Below are positions 25,647-33,860 of a stretch of 64,000 bases of DNA, in pieces. Below the pieces are notes generated by a model, which had not been told where the DNA came from, did no database searches, and worked only from the letters and a program-made list of their open reading frames with translations. Each line of letters begins with the position of its first letter. The stretch's first letter is position 1. The position numbers were made by a program, and so were the translations under genes. Origin of the DNA: Paenibacillus sp. 19GGS1-52 (GTDB lineage Bacteria; Bacillota; Bacilli; Paenibacillales; Paenibacillaceae); assembly GCF_022369515.1 (NCBI RefSeq), contig NZ_CP059724.1:1550001-1614000 (forward strand), in the 5' to 3' direction.

Positions 25647-26396
25647 TTGGCTTCTTCTATCCGGGATAAAAAATATTGTGGAAAAGCAAAAAACAAAAAA
25701 AGAGTGCTTCATTTAAAAAAGAAAATCCGGCCTACAGATTGTTTATCTAAGAAAAGACTACGCTTCAAGCGTTGCCCGCGAAGATTGGTAAGCCATAAGA
25801 TTGGACGAGGGCAAACCCGCACCATTGGTTCGCAGGCACCTAACAATACACAAGGCACTCCTGGTGCCCAAGGACCTCAAGGACCACAAGGACCACAAGG
25901 ACCACAAGGACCTCAAGGACCTCAAGGTGCTTATGAGGTTCAAGCAGCAGGGAATTATCAGGGACTTATAGGTCCCGAGGGGGCTCGAGGATTCTCAGGC
26001 CCAGCGGGCCCGCAAGGACTTATAGGTCCCGAGGGGGCTCCAGGATTCTCAGGCCCAGCGGGCCCGCAAGGACCTACAGGTCCTCCAGGAGAAATACCGG
26101 CGATAACCATTGTACCAACCGTTTATCGGTATTTTTATTTGCCACTTTCGATGATTGATTCCACTGTTGATATTCCTGTCAATCAATTTACTGATGATAA
26201 CGGAGGAGTTGCTGCCGAATTTGAGGGGATTGGAGCAAATAGCTATACCAATTTATATATTAATGGCGTTTTGCAGGAAGGCAGCTTGTACAGCCTAAAT
26301 GAGCAGCTTCTGAGACTCTTTTTGGACGGAGATATGTTAATTGCGGGGACGCCTATCATCGTTGAGAATGTGGAGTTTTTAGCACGAGTAGCATAG
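25647..26396 (+). CDS. collagen-like protein with C-terminal DUF4183 domain (BclA-like layout)
   Basis: A 249-aa protein in three parts. Residues 1-70 are very basic ([24 protein letters not shown]). Residues about 75-150 are collagen-type Gly-X-Y triplets, mostly GPQ, interrupted by [12 protein letters not shown]. The C-terminal 95 residues form a DUF4183 domain ([38 protein letters not shown]). This plan recalls BclA-type exosporium filaments: a basal N-terminus, a glycosylated collagen stalk and a trimerising tip. The TTG at 25647 is chosen because GGGAGGTGTAGGA precedes it; a TTG at 25626 lies upstream of that site. The adjacent glycosyltransferase could modify the stalk. Confidence 0.78.
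   Translation: MASSIRDKKYCGKAKNKKRVLHLKKKIRPTDCLSKKRLRFKRCPRRLVSHKIGRGQTRTIGSQAPNNTQGTPGAQGPQGPQGPQGPQGPQGPQGAYEVQAAGNYQGLIGPEGARGFSGPAGPQGLIGPEGAPGFSGPAGPQGPTGPPGEIPAITIVPTVYRYFYLPLSMIDSTVDIPVNQFTDDNGGVAAEFEGIGANSYTNLYINGVLQEGSLYSLNEQLLRLFLDGDMLIAGTPIIVENVEFLARVA
25862..25926 (+). repeat. 9-bp tandem repeat in collagen stalk
   Basis: The 9-bp unit AAGGACCWC (coding GPQ) is repeated about seven times in tandem, with only T/A wobble between units. This length can change by slippage in multiples of three codons. Confidence 0.85.
25962..26069 (+). repeat. 54-bp direct duplication in collagen stalk
   Basis: Units 25962-26015 and 26016-26069 are identical except one base (CTCGAGG versus CTCCAGG). 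Each encodes 18 residues beginning GLIGPEGA. It is a recent duplication. Confidence 0.9.
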
Positions 26397-26593
26397 CATT
26401 CGTTTAGCACTTGGCTCCACGGTAGCGCATGATGCACATATGCCCATGCGCCCGCCGATACATAGATACTTTTGTCCACACCGAGAGAACGGAAAGGGAA
26501 TATTAGTAATTGGATACATTGAGTATTATAAGTTACACCTATCCTAAGGAGGTGACTCACCATACTTGAGAAACGCATAGGGTATGGTACGCC

Positions 26594-28234
26594 ATGGGCT
26601 TAAGATCTAAGGTAATGTTATTTTCTCATATTTGCGAACCGGATCGGATTACAGGTGCCGAGAAGTGGTTGCTTTTCATAGCTACAACCCTTAGCCGGAG
26701 ATATGAGGTTATTCTGGTTGTCCCCCGTTTCGGCAAGCTATTTCTTGAAGCAACGGAGAATCATATACAAGTCATCATCCAAGATTATCCGTTGTTATGG
26801 TCCTTATATGAGTCTTCTCCTGCTATGCATCAAGAACTGGCGAATTTCATGGCCACAGATACCTACCGGTTATTAGTAAACCAACTGCAGACATATCGAC
26901 CGGACTGGATTGTGGTTAATACGTCTGTATGCGCATTGCCTGCGTCTGCGGCAAAAGAACTCGGACTCCCCGTCGCTTGGATCATTAATGAAATATTGTA
27001 TCCTACGATTCATCAGATTGAAGCGGTACAAATCATAAATAAATATGCGAATTGGATCATTGGTATATCAGAATCCGTGCTAGCCCCCTTCAGTATTCCT
27101 CTAATAAATGATAAAAAAAGACTGATATTCCCCTCCTGGAATGATGCTGCTCTGTGTCCTGAGAAGTGGGAGAAGAATCGTCGCAGTTTGCGGGCGGCGT
27201 ATGGGATTAACGATCAAGAGATACTGATTGGATCAGTTTCAGCTATGCTGTCCCCTCATAAAGGGATTGACCAATTTATCCGTATGGCCGGGATACTGAT
27301 GTCAAGATTTCCACAAGTGAAATTTTTGATTGCTGGTAGTCTGGAATTGACCGGGTATGTTGAGGAATGTAAAAGCCTTGTCCAAGCAACACCCGACCCA
27401 TCCCGCATTCTATTTCACTCCTTCGAAGACCGGATTGAACAGCTATATCCAGCACTCGATGCTGTTGTTGTACCAAGCATGATTGATGAAGGATTTGGAA
27501 TGACTGCCCTTGAAGGACTCATATTTGGTAAAGCTGTCCTTGCATATGGCTCTGGAGGGATTAACGAGGTGCTTACGAATACGGGCAACGGTGAATTTCT
27601 GGTGCCTAAAGGAGATTTACACCAACTGGCCCAAACTGCTTCCAATCTGATACAAAGTGAAATAGGGATGAATAAAATCAGAAATAGAAATCGCCAAGCT
27701 GCAGTAGATACTTTTGGTGAAGCGGTGTTTCAAAAGCGGTTTGATACTTTACTTCAACAGGTTGATCTTGTTGTGAACGACTTGAACAAACGTCATCAGA
27801 TGGCCAAGTTTCGTTATTCTGAAGGCTCTATTCTACGTGGGGATTTATCCTATGTGGTGTTTCTTTTGGAGGAGGGTGTCAAACGTCCTTTCTGTAATGA
27901 AGCAGCGATGGCTCGATACCGGTATAACATAGTGAGCGATGTCCAGGTTGTAAACGATGCCGAGCTACAAGCTTATCCCACAGGACATGTGCTATCTACT
28001 GAGGAGCCTTTTGAAGTAAACAGCCCGATGAATATGATGCTCATGGGTTCAGGAACAGGTGTTTACTGGCGGAGAGGGGAAACAATTCACCCTGTGGTAT
28101 CGCTAGAAGCCTTGCGGGCTACCGGTTGGGACCCAAATCGAATTGTGAGCGTATCAGATGATATTCTGGCCCGATTTAAGCAAGGTTCCTTAATCACTAC
28201 GTTTGCTCCCTACCCGCAGACGATTGCAAGGTGA
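26594..28234 (+). CDS. GT4-type glycosyltransferase fused to a C-terminal repeat domain
   Basis: A 546-aa protein. Residues 1-380 form a GT-B glycosyltransferase of family 4: an N-terminal domain starting VMLFSHICEPDRITGAEKW, the donor-site region GSVSAMLSPHKGIDQFI, and the diagnostic PSMIDEGFGMTALEG with the nucleotide-sugar-binding Glu. Residues about 400-546 hold two copies of a small motif: YSEGSILRG...VVFLLEEGVKRPF...VVNDAELQAYPTG, then GSGTGVYWRRGETIHPV...VSVSDDILARFKQG. This recalls G-[ST]-L-V-K-G...VY...G.KR.I repeats on surface proteins. The product has no signal peptide. It follows the collagen-like gene, its likely target. ATG 26594 has no good site; ATG 26615 has AGATCTAAGG and is an alternative. 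Confidence 0.8.
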   Translation: MGLRSKVMLFSHICEPDRITGAEKWLLFIATTLSRRYEVILVVPRFGKLFLEATENHIQVIIQDYPLLWSLYESSPAMHQELANFMATDTYRLLVNQLQTYRPDWIVVNTSVCALPASAAKELGLPVAWIINEILYPTIHQIEAVQIINKYANWIIGISESVLAPFSIPLINDKKRLIFPSWNDAALCPEKWEKNRRSLRAAYGINDQEILIGSVSAMLSPHKGIDQFIRMAGILMSRFPQVKFLIAGSLELTGYVEECKSLVQATPDPSRILFHSFEDRIEQLYPALDAVVVPSMIDEGFGMTALEGLIFGKAVLAYGSGGINEVLTNTGNGEFLVPKGDLHQLAQTASNLIQSEIGMNKIRNRNRQAAVDTFGEAVFQKRFDTLLQQVDLVVNDLNKRHQMAKFRYSEGSILRGDLSYVVFLLEEGVKRPFCNEAAMARYRYNIVSDVQVVNDAELQAYPTGHVLSTEEPFEVNSPMNMMLMGSGTGVYWRRGETIHPVVSLEALRATGWDPNRIVSVSDDILARFKQGSLITTFAPYPQTIAR

Positions 28235-28261
28235 GGGGCATAAAATGATGCAATATAAAAA

Positions 28262-28290
28262 TAAAAAAACCAGGGATGAAATCCCTGGAA
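28262..28290 (-). terminator. terminator after copy 1 of the 129-aa gene
   Basis: CCAGGGAT (28270-28277) pairs with ATCCCTGG (28281-28288). Seven T residues follow on the minus strand. It also lies at the end of the convergent glycosyltransferase gene. Confidence 0.85.
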
Positions 28291-28297
28291 GTTGTGA

Positions 28298-28812
28298 AAT
28301 CTTAAACGGTTGTAACGAATTTCCAATCTCCAAATGGGAATACCTGATCAGCCACTAAGTTTCCAGCAGCATCTCTTCCTTGTGCGTAAATTGAAATATC
28401 ACTTACGAAGCCTGCAGCAGCTGGAGAAGAAACGGTAATAGCGTAACTCGGTACTACTGTTGGAATATTAAGAGTTACTACACCGTTTGGTGCACCAATA
28501 GCAAACGTGGTCGTGAAATATAATACCTCAGCCGCGCCTGTAGGTGTTGCACCAGTACTATTATAAACATTGACAACGATCGGAGTGAGTGGAGCGGCAG
28601 TCGTATTAGTAATACGCAACTCAACGGATGATGCATGGAAAGTAAGAGTCGGATTGAGGTTGGCAACTGCTCCTAACGAATAAATAGCCATAATCTTTCA
28701 CCTCCTTCTGTATTGATAATGCTAGTTTATGAAATATAGATAGAGTTTGATTGTGTTAATAGTATAGGAAATACAATAAAGGCGATTCTCCTAAACAATC
28801 AATCACAGACTT
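28298..28812 (-). repeat. tandem duplication, unit 1
   Basis: About 515 bp (gene plus upstream region to the CAGACTT at 28806) is nearly identical to 28882-29395, with fewer differences in the gene than in the flanks. Confidence 0.95.
28302..28691 (-). CDS. 129-aa surface-type protein, copy 1
   Basis: The protein is rich in Ala, Val, Thr and Pro and is predicted to be all beta, opening MAIYSLGAVANLNPTLTF and ending FGDWKFVTTV. No named family is recognised and it has no signal peptide or membrane segment. It differs from copy 2 at five of 129 residues. AGAAGGAGGTGAAAGATT precedes the ATG, predicting very high translation. Its place beside the collagen-like and DUF4183 genes suggests a spore-surface structural protein; this is inference. 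Confidence 0.7.
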   Translation of the reverse strand: MAIYSLGAVANLNPTLTFHASSVELRITNTTAAPLTPIVVNVYNSTGATPTGAAEVLYFTTTFAIGAPNGVVTLNIPTVVPSYAITVSSPAAAGFVSDISIYAQGRDAAGNLVADQVFPFGDWKFVTTV

Positions 28813-28825
28813 AATGTCAGTACCA

Positions 28826-28860
28826 CACCACAAGTCAGCTCCTTAGGGTGGCTTGTGGTG
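28826..28860 (-). terminator. stem-loop between duplicate genes
   Basis: CACCACAAG pairs with CTTGTGGTG. No T-run follows on the minus strand, so it may be a weak terminator or a processing site. Confidence 0.5.
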
Positions 28861-28881
28861 CGTTACTTTGTAAAGTTGGGA

Positions 28882-29395
28882 GATCTTAAGCGGTTGTAAC
28901 GAAATTCCAATCTCCAAATGGGAATACCTGATCAGCCACTAAGTTTCCAGCAGCATCTCTTCCTTGTGCGTAAATTGAAATATCACTTACGAAGCCTGCA
29001 GCAGCTGGAGAAGAAACGGTAATAGCGTAACTCGGTACTACTGTTGGGATATTAAGAGTTACTACACCGTTCGGTGCACCAATAGCAAACGTGGTCGTGA
29101 AATATAATACCTCAGTCGCGCCTGTAGGTGTTGCACCATTGCTGTTATAAACTTTGACAACGATCGGAGTGAGTGGAGCGGCAGTCGTATTAGTAATACG
29201 CAACTCAACGGATGACGCATGGAAAGTAAGAGTCGGGTTGAGGTTGGCAACTGCTCCTAACGAATAGATAGCCATAATCTTTCACCTCCTTCGGTATTGA
29301 TAATGCTAATTTATGAATTATAGATAGAGTTTGATTGTGTTAATAGTATAGGAATACAATAAAGGCGATTCTCTTAAACAATCATTCATAGACTT
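28882..29395 (-). repeat. tandem duplication, unit 2
   Basis: Second copy of the unit described at 28298-28812. It includes the ribosome binding site and the putative promoter segment with TATACTATT (minus strand), conserved in both copies. Confidence 0.95.
28886..29275 (-). CDS. 129-aa surface-type protein, copy 2
   Basis: Nearly identical to copy 1: the changes are N to K, T to N, A to T, K to N and V to A. The same very strong ribosome binding site (GGAGGTGAAAG) is present. The minus-strand box TATACTATT upstream in both copies resembles the forespore -10 element CATACTA, but no clear -35 box could be set, so sporulation control remains a guess. Keeping the promoter in the duplication suggests selection for dosage. 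Confidence 0.7.
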   Translation of the reverse strand: MAIYSLGAVANLNPTLTFHASSVELRITNTTAAPLTPIVVKVYNSNGATPTGATEVLYFTTTFAIGAPNGVVTLNIPTVVPSYAITVSSPAAAGFVSDISIYAQGRDAAGNLVADQVFPFGDWNFVTTA

Positions 29396-29538
29396 GAACC
29401 TGTCGACAACAATGCTGTAAGCAGAATCAGACCCACGCCGTTATAGCAGCTTTACCGCAGTGCCGGGCGCAGTAATAGCATGCTGTACAATAGAAAATAC
29501 TTTCAAAGACTTTTGGGCCCTGAATAAGATTGCATGAG
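29396..29538. other. intergenic stretch without recognised features
   Basis: Nothing was recognised between the second duplicate unit and the terminator of the helicase gene. Confidence 0.5.
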
Positions 29539-29580
29539 AAAAACGCCTTGCCCCATTTACTACGGGAGCAAGGCGTTTTT
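29539..29580 (-). terminator. terminator of the SNF2 helicase gene
   Basis: AAAAACGCCTTG pairs with CAAGGCGTTTTT, with a CCC/GGG extension. T-runs on both sides make it usable in either direction. Confidence 0.9.
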
Positions 29581-29583
29581 GAA

Positions 29584-32500
29584 TTAAACCATCAGAATCT
29601 CGCGGATATCCTGCTCGGTTAAGCTGGACAGTGCTTCCTGTCCGGGCTGGATGATTTCATCAATCAGATTTTTTTTCTTCTGTTGCAGCTCGTACATCTT
29701 ATCTTCCACGGTGCCTTGCGTAACGAGGCGGATAACCTGCACTACGTTCTTCTGCCCGATTCGATGAGCACGATCGGCAGCCTGCTGCTCGACGGCGGGA
29801 TTCCACCACAGATCGTACAAGATTACGGTGTCTGCTCCAGTCAGGTTCAGCCCGGTGCCACCTGCTTTAAGGGAAATCAGAAATAAGTCGCGTTCGCCTT
29901 CATTAAATTTATTACACAGGTCAACACGCTGGGAGACTGGAGTCTGGCCATCCAGATAGAAATGCGGTACTCCTTGAACTCCGAGCTCCCGACTGATCAG
30001 ACCCAGCATTTGGGTGAATTGCGAGAAGATCAGCATTCGTTTGCCCGAGCTGCGGCATTCCCCGATGATCTCGAACAGTTGCTCGAACTTGGCAGAGCTT
30101 CCGGTATAACCTTCAACGAATAGAGCAGGGTGGCAGCAGAGCTGGCGCAAGCGGGTCAATCCAGACAGGATTTTGATTCGATTGCTGTTGAAGTCGTCGT
30201 CATTCAAGTGCTTGAGGGCTTCTTTCTGCAGCTTGGTGAGATAGGCGACATAAAGCTTCTTCTGCTCGGGCAGCAGTTCTGAGGCCTGCAATGTTTCGAT
30301 TTTATCGGGCAGTTCTTTTAGTACATCGCTCTTTAGGCGCCGCAGTAGAAAGGGACGTGCCCGTCTGGCTATGGTTTCCCTAGGCAGGTCATGAAAGGCT
30401 TTCTTGCCTGGGAACAGCTCGGGAAAGACTGCGCTGAAGATAGACCATAAATCCTCCAGAGCATTCTCCACGGGGGTACCAGTAAGCGCGAAGCGATACC
30501 GGGCCTGCAGTACTTTTACAGCCTGAGCTGTCTGTGTAGTATGGTTCTTAATCACCTGTGCCTCATCTAGAAAGAGGGTGTGGAAGGACTGCTTCGCATA
30601 CAGCTCGGCGTCTCTGCGGAGCAATGGATAGGAGGTAATAATGACGTCAGCCCCTACCGTATTCCTTAAAATCGAGCTGCGCTCTGTTAGAGTTCCGTCA
30701 GCAATGACCGCTTTAATCTCGGGAGCGAACTTCATTAGCTCGTTATGCCAGTTATAGACAAGTGAAGCAGGAGCAACGACAAGCGCGGGTTGGCCCCCAT
30801 GCCGGATATCCGGCAGCTCAGAGAGCAGGAAAGCGATGCTCTGCAGCGTTTTGCCCAGTCCCATATCATCAGCCAGGATACCACCAAAGTGATAGTGGGC
30901 CAAGGTCTTCAGCCATTGGAACCCATACTGCTGATAATCCCGCAGCACGGGAACCAGACTGTGCGGTATAGGGAAATCCAGATTTTCCGGATTAAACATA
31001 TTGGCAAGCAGCCTTCGGAAGGATCTATCAAGCTTCACGGAGTCGCCATGATTATGTGTAGACGTTAAGTTCAACCCGCGAATAACAGGCAGAGAGAATT
31101 CTGAGCCTTTAATTTCGTTCTTACGGATGCCCAGCTCATTCATATAGGTAATAATCTCTTGGAATTCCTGACTTTCCAGTGGCAGCAAGGCACCGTCCGG
31201 CAGGCGGTAGAATTTACGCTTCTCCTGAACCGATTGCAGGACTGAGACGATTTCAGACTCCGGTATCCCTTCCATGTTGAACTTGAAATCCAACCAATCG
31301 GTTTTCTCGTTCCAACTGATGCTAACCTTGGGGGGAGTGGTAGCACTGAACAATCGTCCCTTGACAGCAGTAGTGGCATATACCTCTAAGAGCGGCTCGA
31401 GTAGTGGAACCGTATGGTATAGGAAATCGAATTCGGCATCTTCGTCGCTCATAATATAGCCGCCCTCAGTCTTAGTGAAGGATTCATGCTCCATATGCTC
31501 TAGAATCCGGCGCTCTCCTTCACTATCCCGCATGAGAATAACCTCAGTGCCGCGTCCATGCCCCCTTACATCTAAGGGGTTAATGACAATATCTCCATAT
31601 TGGAACTCCAGTCCGGCGAGCAGCCGATCTCTTACCCGATCCAGATAGAGCCGGGCATGAAGCCGGGCATGTACGATACGATCAGCGATAGCATCGGCGA
31701 TGTGGACACGTCCCAGCTTCATTAAGCCGGGGATTACCTTGTCCATAAAAGGTTCCATTTGCTCTGGAGTAATGCCGATTCCGTCTCTGCGGGAGGAGGT
31801 TAGCATTTTTTTCATTTCTGCCAGACGGCTGCATTCCTGGACTGACAGCTTCAGCAGCTTGCCCTCTGATAGAACAAGCCCATAATCCTCCATGACCGTA
31901 ATCTGTTCCAATCCCTGAACATTCAAGCGGTAGCCTTCGTCTTCTGCCTCACCGAACTCAAAGCTCAGCGGCAGCGCCTCCTCAGACAATACAATCCCTT
32001 CAATCACTTTATCCCCTTGCTGGAAATGAACGGAAGGGGCGACTGCAAGAGCGGGTTGAAGAGTATTCCAGAAAAAAGGTGGGACTGGCAGCAGTCGATC
32101 TCCGCCCATCATACTGCTTGTATAAGAAGAATAATGACTGATATTATCTCGGTACATCCGCTCATTTAACAAGATTTCAATAAGCATCTGCAGCACAGTA
32201 TTATCTTCCTTCCGAAAGCTGTGCAGAGACGGATCATAACTGAAATGTTTGGAGAATTCAAAAACTTCTCCGCGGTGCACATGCGTAAGAAAGGCTCTTA
32301 TTTTCTGTACAATATAAAGACGCTTCGGACCCAGCTTTATTTCTATACCCAGCATGCTATTCCCATAGCTATAGGAGAACGGCCTGCAGGTGAATTCTAT
32401 CGTAAGCGGTATCCTTGCATCCATAAAGGTTCCGGTTCCGCTTGATCGCGTCGGGTGGTTTCCGAACATCCCCAGCATACTGTTCACGAGCTGTTGATCA

Positions 32501-32934
32501 CGCGTGGAACTGCCTGTGCTATCAGTAGGATTTTTAAAAATCCGTTGGGTAAGGACTCCGACCTCATCCACGGAAGGAGCTCCTGCATGAAGACTGGAAG
32601 CAACTGTCTGGCTGGAAGGGTCGCTGATATTTTCAATCTTACGAATGGATACTAGCACTGCTGCTATATGCTGGCAGTAAGGACCACCGTGATAATAGGC
32701 GGGGCAATTGCATGCTGCATGGACATCCCCGTCGCCATCTATTTCGACCCAGACCTCGTGACTGCTGTGAACGATGGCTTCGTAACGGGATCGCTCGGAG
32801 CTTTGGCCGGATTCGGATTCCGAATCCGAAAAGGTCATTTTTACTTTTCCCGAGTAGTAATAAGCTTCGCCTTGCTCAAAAGCGAGCTTGCCGCAGAGTA
32901 GCTTGATTACCCGTTCTGACACACTAAAACCCAT
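29584..32934 (-). CDS. SWI2/SNF2-family DEAD/DEAH-box helicase with SWIM zinc finger
   Basis: A 1116-aa DNA-dependent ATPase. A SWIM zinc-finger (CNCPAYYHGGPYCQH) lies near residues 75-90. A long middle region resembles the bacterial SNF2-associated domain. The helicase core includes Walker A DDMGLGKT, the DEAQ box in LFLDEAQVIKN, the SNF2 motif LTGTPVENALEDLWSIF, and motifs V and VI (LKAGGTGLNLTGAD, QAADRAHRIGQ). Such proteins remodel protein-DNA or RNA polymerase complexes; the exact substrate is unknown. The ATG at 32934 is chosen because AAAGGAACAACGCT precedes it; an upstream ATG at 32961 has no site. It is a single gene. Confidence 0.93.
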   Translation of the reverse strand: MGFSVSERVIKLLCGKLAFEQGEAYYYSGKVKMTFSDSESESGQSSERSRYEAIVHSSHEVWVEIDGDGDVHAACNCPAYYHGGPYCQHIAAVLVSIRKIENISDPSSQTVASSLHAGAPSVDEVGVLTQRIFKNPTDSTGSSTRDQQLVNSMLGMFGNHPTRSSGTGTFMDARIPLTIEFTCRPFSYSYGNSMLGIEIKLGPKRLYIVQKIRAFLTHVHRGEVFEFSKHFSYDPSLHSFRKEDNTVLQMLIEILLNERMYRDNISHYSSYTSSMMGGDRLLPVPPFFWNTLQPALAVAPSVHFQQGDKVIEGIVLSEEALPLSFEFGEAEDEGYRLNVQGLEQITVMEDYGLVLSEGKLLKLSVQECSRLAEMKKMLTSSRRDGIGITPEQMEPFMDKVIPGLMKLGRVHIADAIADRIVHARLHARLYLDRVRDRLLAGLEFQYGDIVINPLDVRGHGRGTEVILMRDSEGERRILEHMEHESFTKTEGGYIMSDEDAEFDFLYHTVPLLEPLLEVYATTAVKGRLFSATTPPKVSISWNEKTDWLDFKFNMEGIPESEIVSVLQSVQEKRKFYRLPDGALLPLESQEFQEIITYMNELGIRKNEIKGSEFSLPVIRGLNLTSTHNHGDSVKLDRSFRRLLANMFNPENLDFPIPHSLVPVLRDYQQYGFQWLKTLAHYHFGGILADDMGLGKTLQSIAFLLSELPDIRHGGQPALVVAPASLVYNWHNELMKFAPEIKAVIADGTLTERSSILRNTVGADVIITSYPLLRRDAELYAKQSFHTLFLDEAQVIKNHTTQTAQAVKVLQARYRFALTGTPVENALEDLWSIFSAVFPELFPGKKAFHDLPRETIARRARPFLLRRLKSDVLKELPDKIETLQASELLPEQKKLYVAYLTKLQKEALKHLNDDDFNSNRIKILSGLTRLRQLCCHPALFVEGYTGSSAKFEQLFEIIGECRSSGKRMLIFSQFTQMLGLISRELGVQGVPHFYLDGQTPVSQRVDLCNKFNEGERDLFLISLKAGGTGLNLTGADTVILYDLWWNPAVEQQAADRAHRIGQKNVVQVIRLVTQGTVEDKMYELQQKKKNLIDEIIQPGQEALSSLTEQDIREILMV

Positions 32935-33057
32935 AGCGTTGTTCCTTTCTGGTGACCACACACACAGTCTGAAATTTATATAGTGTCTATGATAACAGAA
33001 CAGGCGTACGCTTCAAAGATGCAAGCCTACAGTTATGGAGAATGCCGCTGTATATTA

Positions 33058-33104
33058 AACAGGACTTGCTTATGGGGGGCCCATAGGCAAATCCTGTTTT
33101 TTTG
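33058..33104. terminator. stem-loop terminator between the tetR gene and the helicase gene
   Basis: AACAGGA pairs with TCCTGTT, with TGC/GCA and ATGGG/CCCAT inner stems. The plus strand has seven T residues; the minus strand has TTTAATA. Confidence 0.65.
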
Positions 33105-33111
33105 ATATAGT

Positions 33112-33801
33112 TCACTCCGACGGCGATCCACCGATCCCATGCAAAATAAATCGGACGATCAGGTTGATCTCTTCCTCATCGTTCCAATCCTTCTCCGGCT
33201 GCAGCAGCAGACGGGTAAGCAAATAGCCGACAGCAGAAGAGATGGTGAAGCGAAGAATAGCAGGCGTAGGAACATCAATGAGCTGGCCTTTTTCCTTAAA
33301 GTGCTCTGTAATAGCGACTACACGCTCCAGTACCTTACTCATGACATTCTCCATAAACTCTTCTCTGAGCGCAGGTTGGAAGGGGATTTCCTGGATGACA
33401 ATCTTGATAATTTTGAAGTTCTTACGAGCGAATTCAAGCCGGTTAACGATAAACGCCCGCAGAAACTCTTCATAGCTGTCAAAAGGAACATCCAAAACGC
33501 CATTGAAATTACGCAGCACAAAAGGGGCGATCATGCGGCTCATCGTGGGTCCGACAATAGCGAGCAGCAATTCTTTCTTCGTCTTGTAATAGCGGAAAAT
33601 CGTCCCCTCTGCTACCTGCGCCTTTTGAGCAATTTCGCTGGTAGCCGTGGCCGAAAACCCCTTTTCAGAGAACACATCAATCGCCGCCTGCAGTATAGAA
33701 ATCTGCTTGGGGGTCATTTTCTCTTCTTTACTAATGGATAGCAGTTCTTCAACCCACTGCTCATCCGCTGAGTTCTGCCCAGCAGTACTATCTTCCGCCA
33801 T
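33112..33801 (-). CDS. TetR-family transcriptional regulator
   Basis: A 229-aa repressor. The N-terminal HTH is recognisable (AAIDVFSEKGFSATATSEIAQ followed by AEGTIFRYYKTKKELL), preceded by an unusual 45-residue charged leader. The ligand domain is all helical. It is the third gene of an ABC exporter operon and most likely binds the palindrome upstream of that operon, so it would autoregulate. GGAGGGTTGCCATC precedes the ATG. Confidence 0.88.
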   Translation of the reverse strand: MAEDSTAGQNSADEQWVEELLSISKEEKMTPKQISILQAAIDVFSEKGFSATATSEIAQKAQVAEGTIFRYYKTKKELLLAIVGPTMSRMIAPFVLRNFNGVLDVPFDSYEEFLRAFIVNRLEFARKNFKIIKIVIQEIPFQPALREEFMENVMSKVLERVVAITEHFKEKGQLIDVPTPAILRFTISSAVGYLLTRLLLQPEKDWNDEEEINLIVRFILHGIGGSPSE

Positions 33802-33860
33802 GATGGCAACCCTCCAGACATTATTCTATCCACTTATCGTAACATAGTTACGGACTATAC

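Noticed and set aside
25758..25943. Minus-strand repetitive frame (SLWSLW) opposite the collagen repeats
   Set aside because: It is the complement of the GPQ repeat and has no other support.
25860..26075. Repeats considered as a possible CRISPR array
   Set aside because: Units are contiguous 9-bp and 54-bp coding repeats without spacers; no cas genes are nearby.
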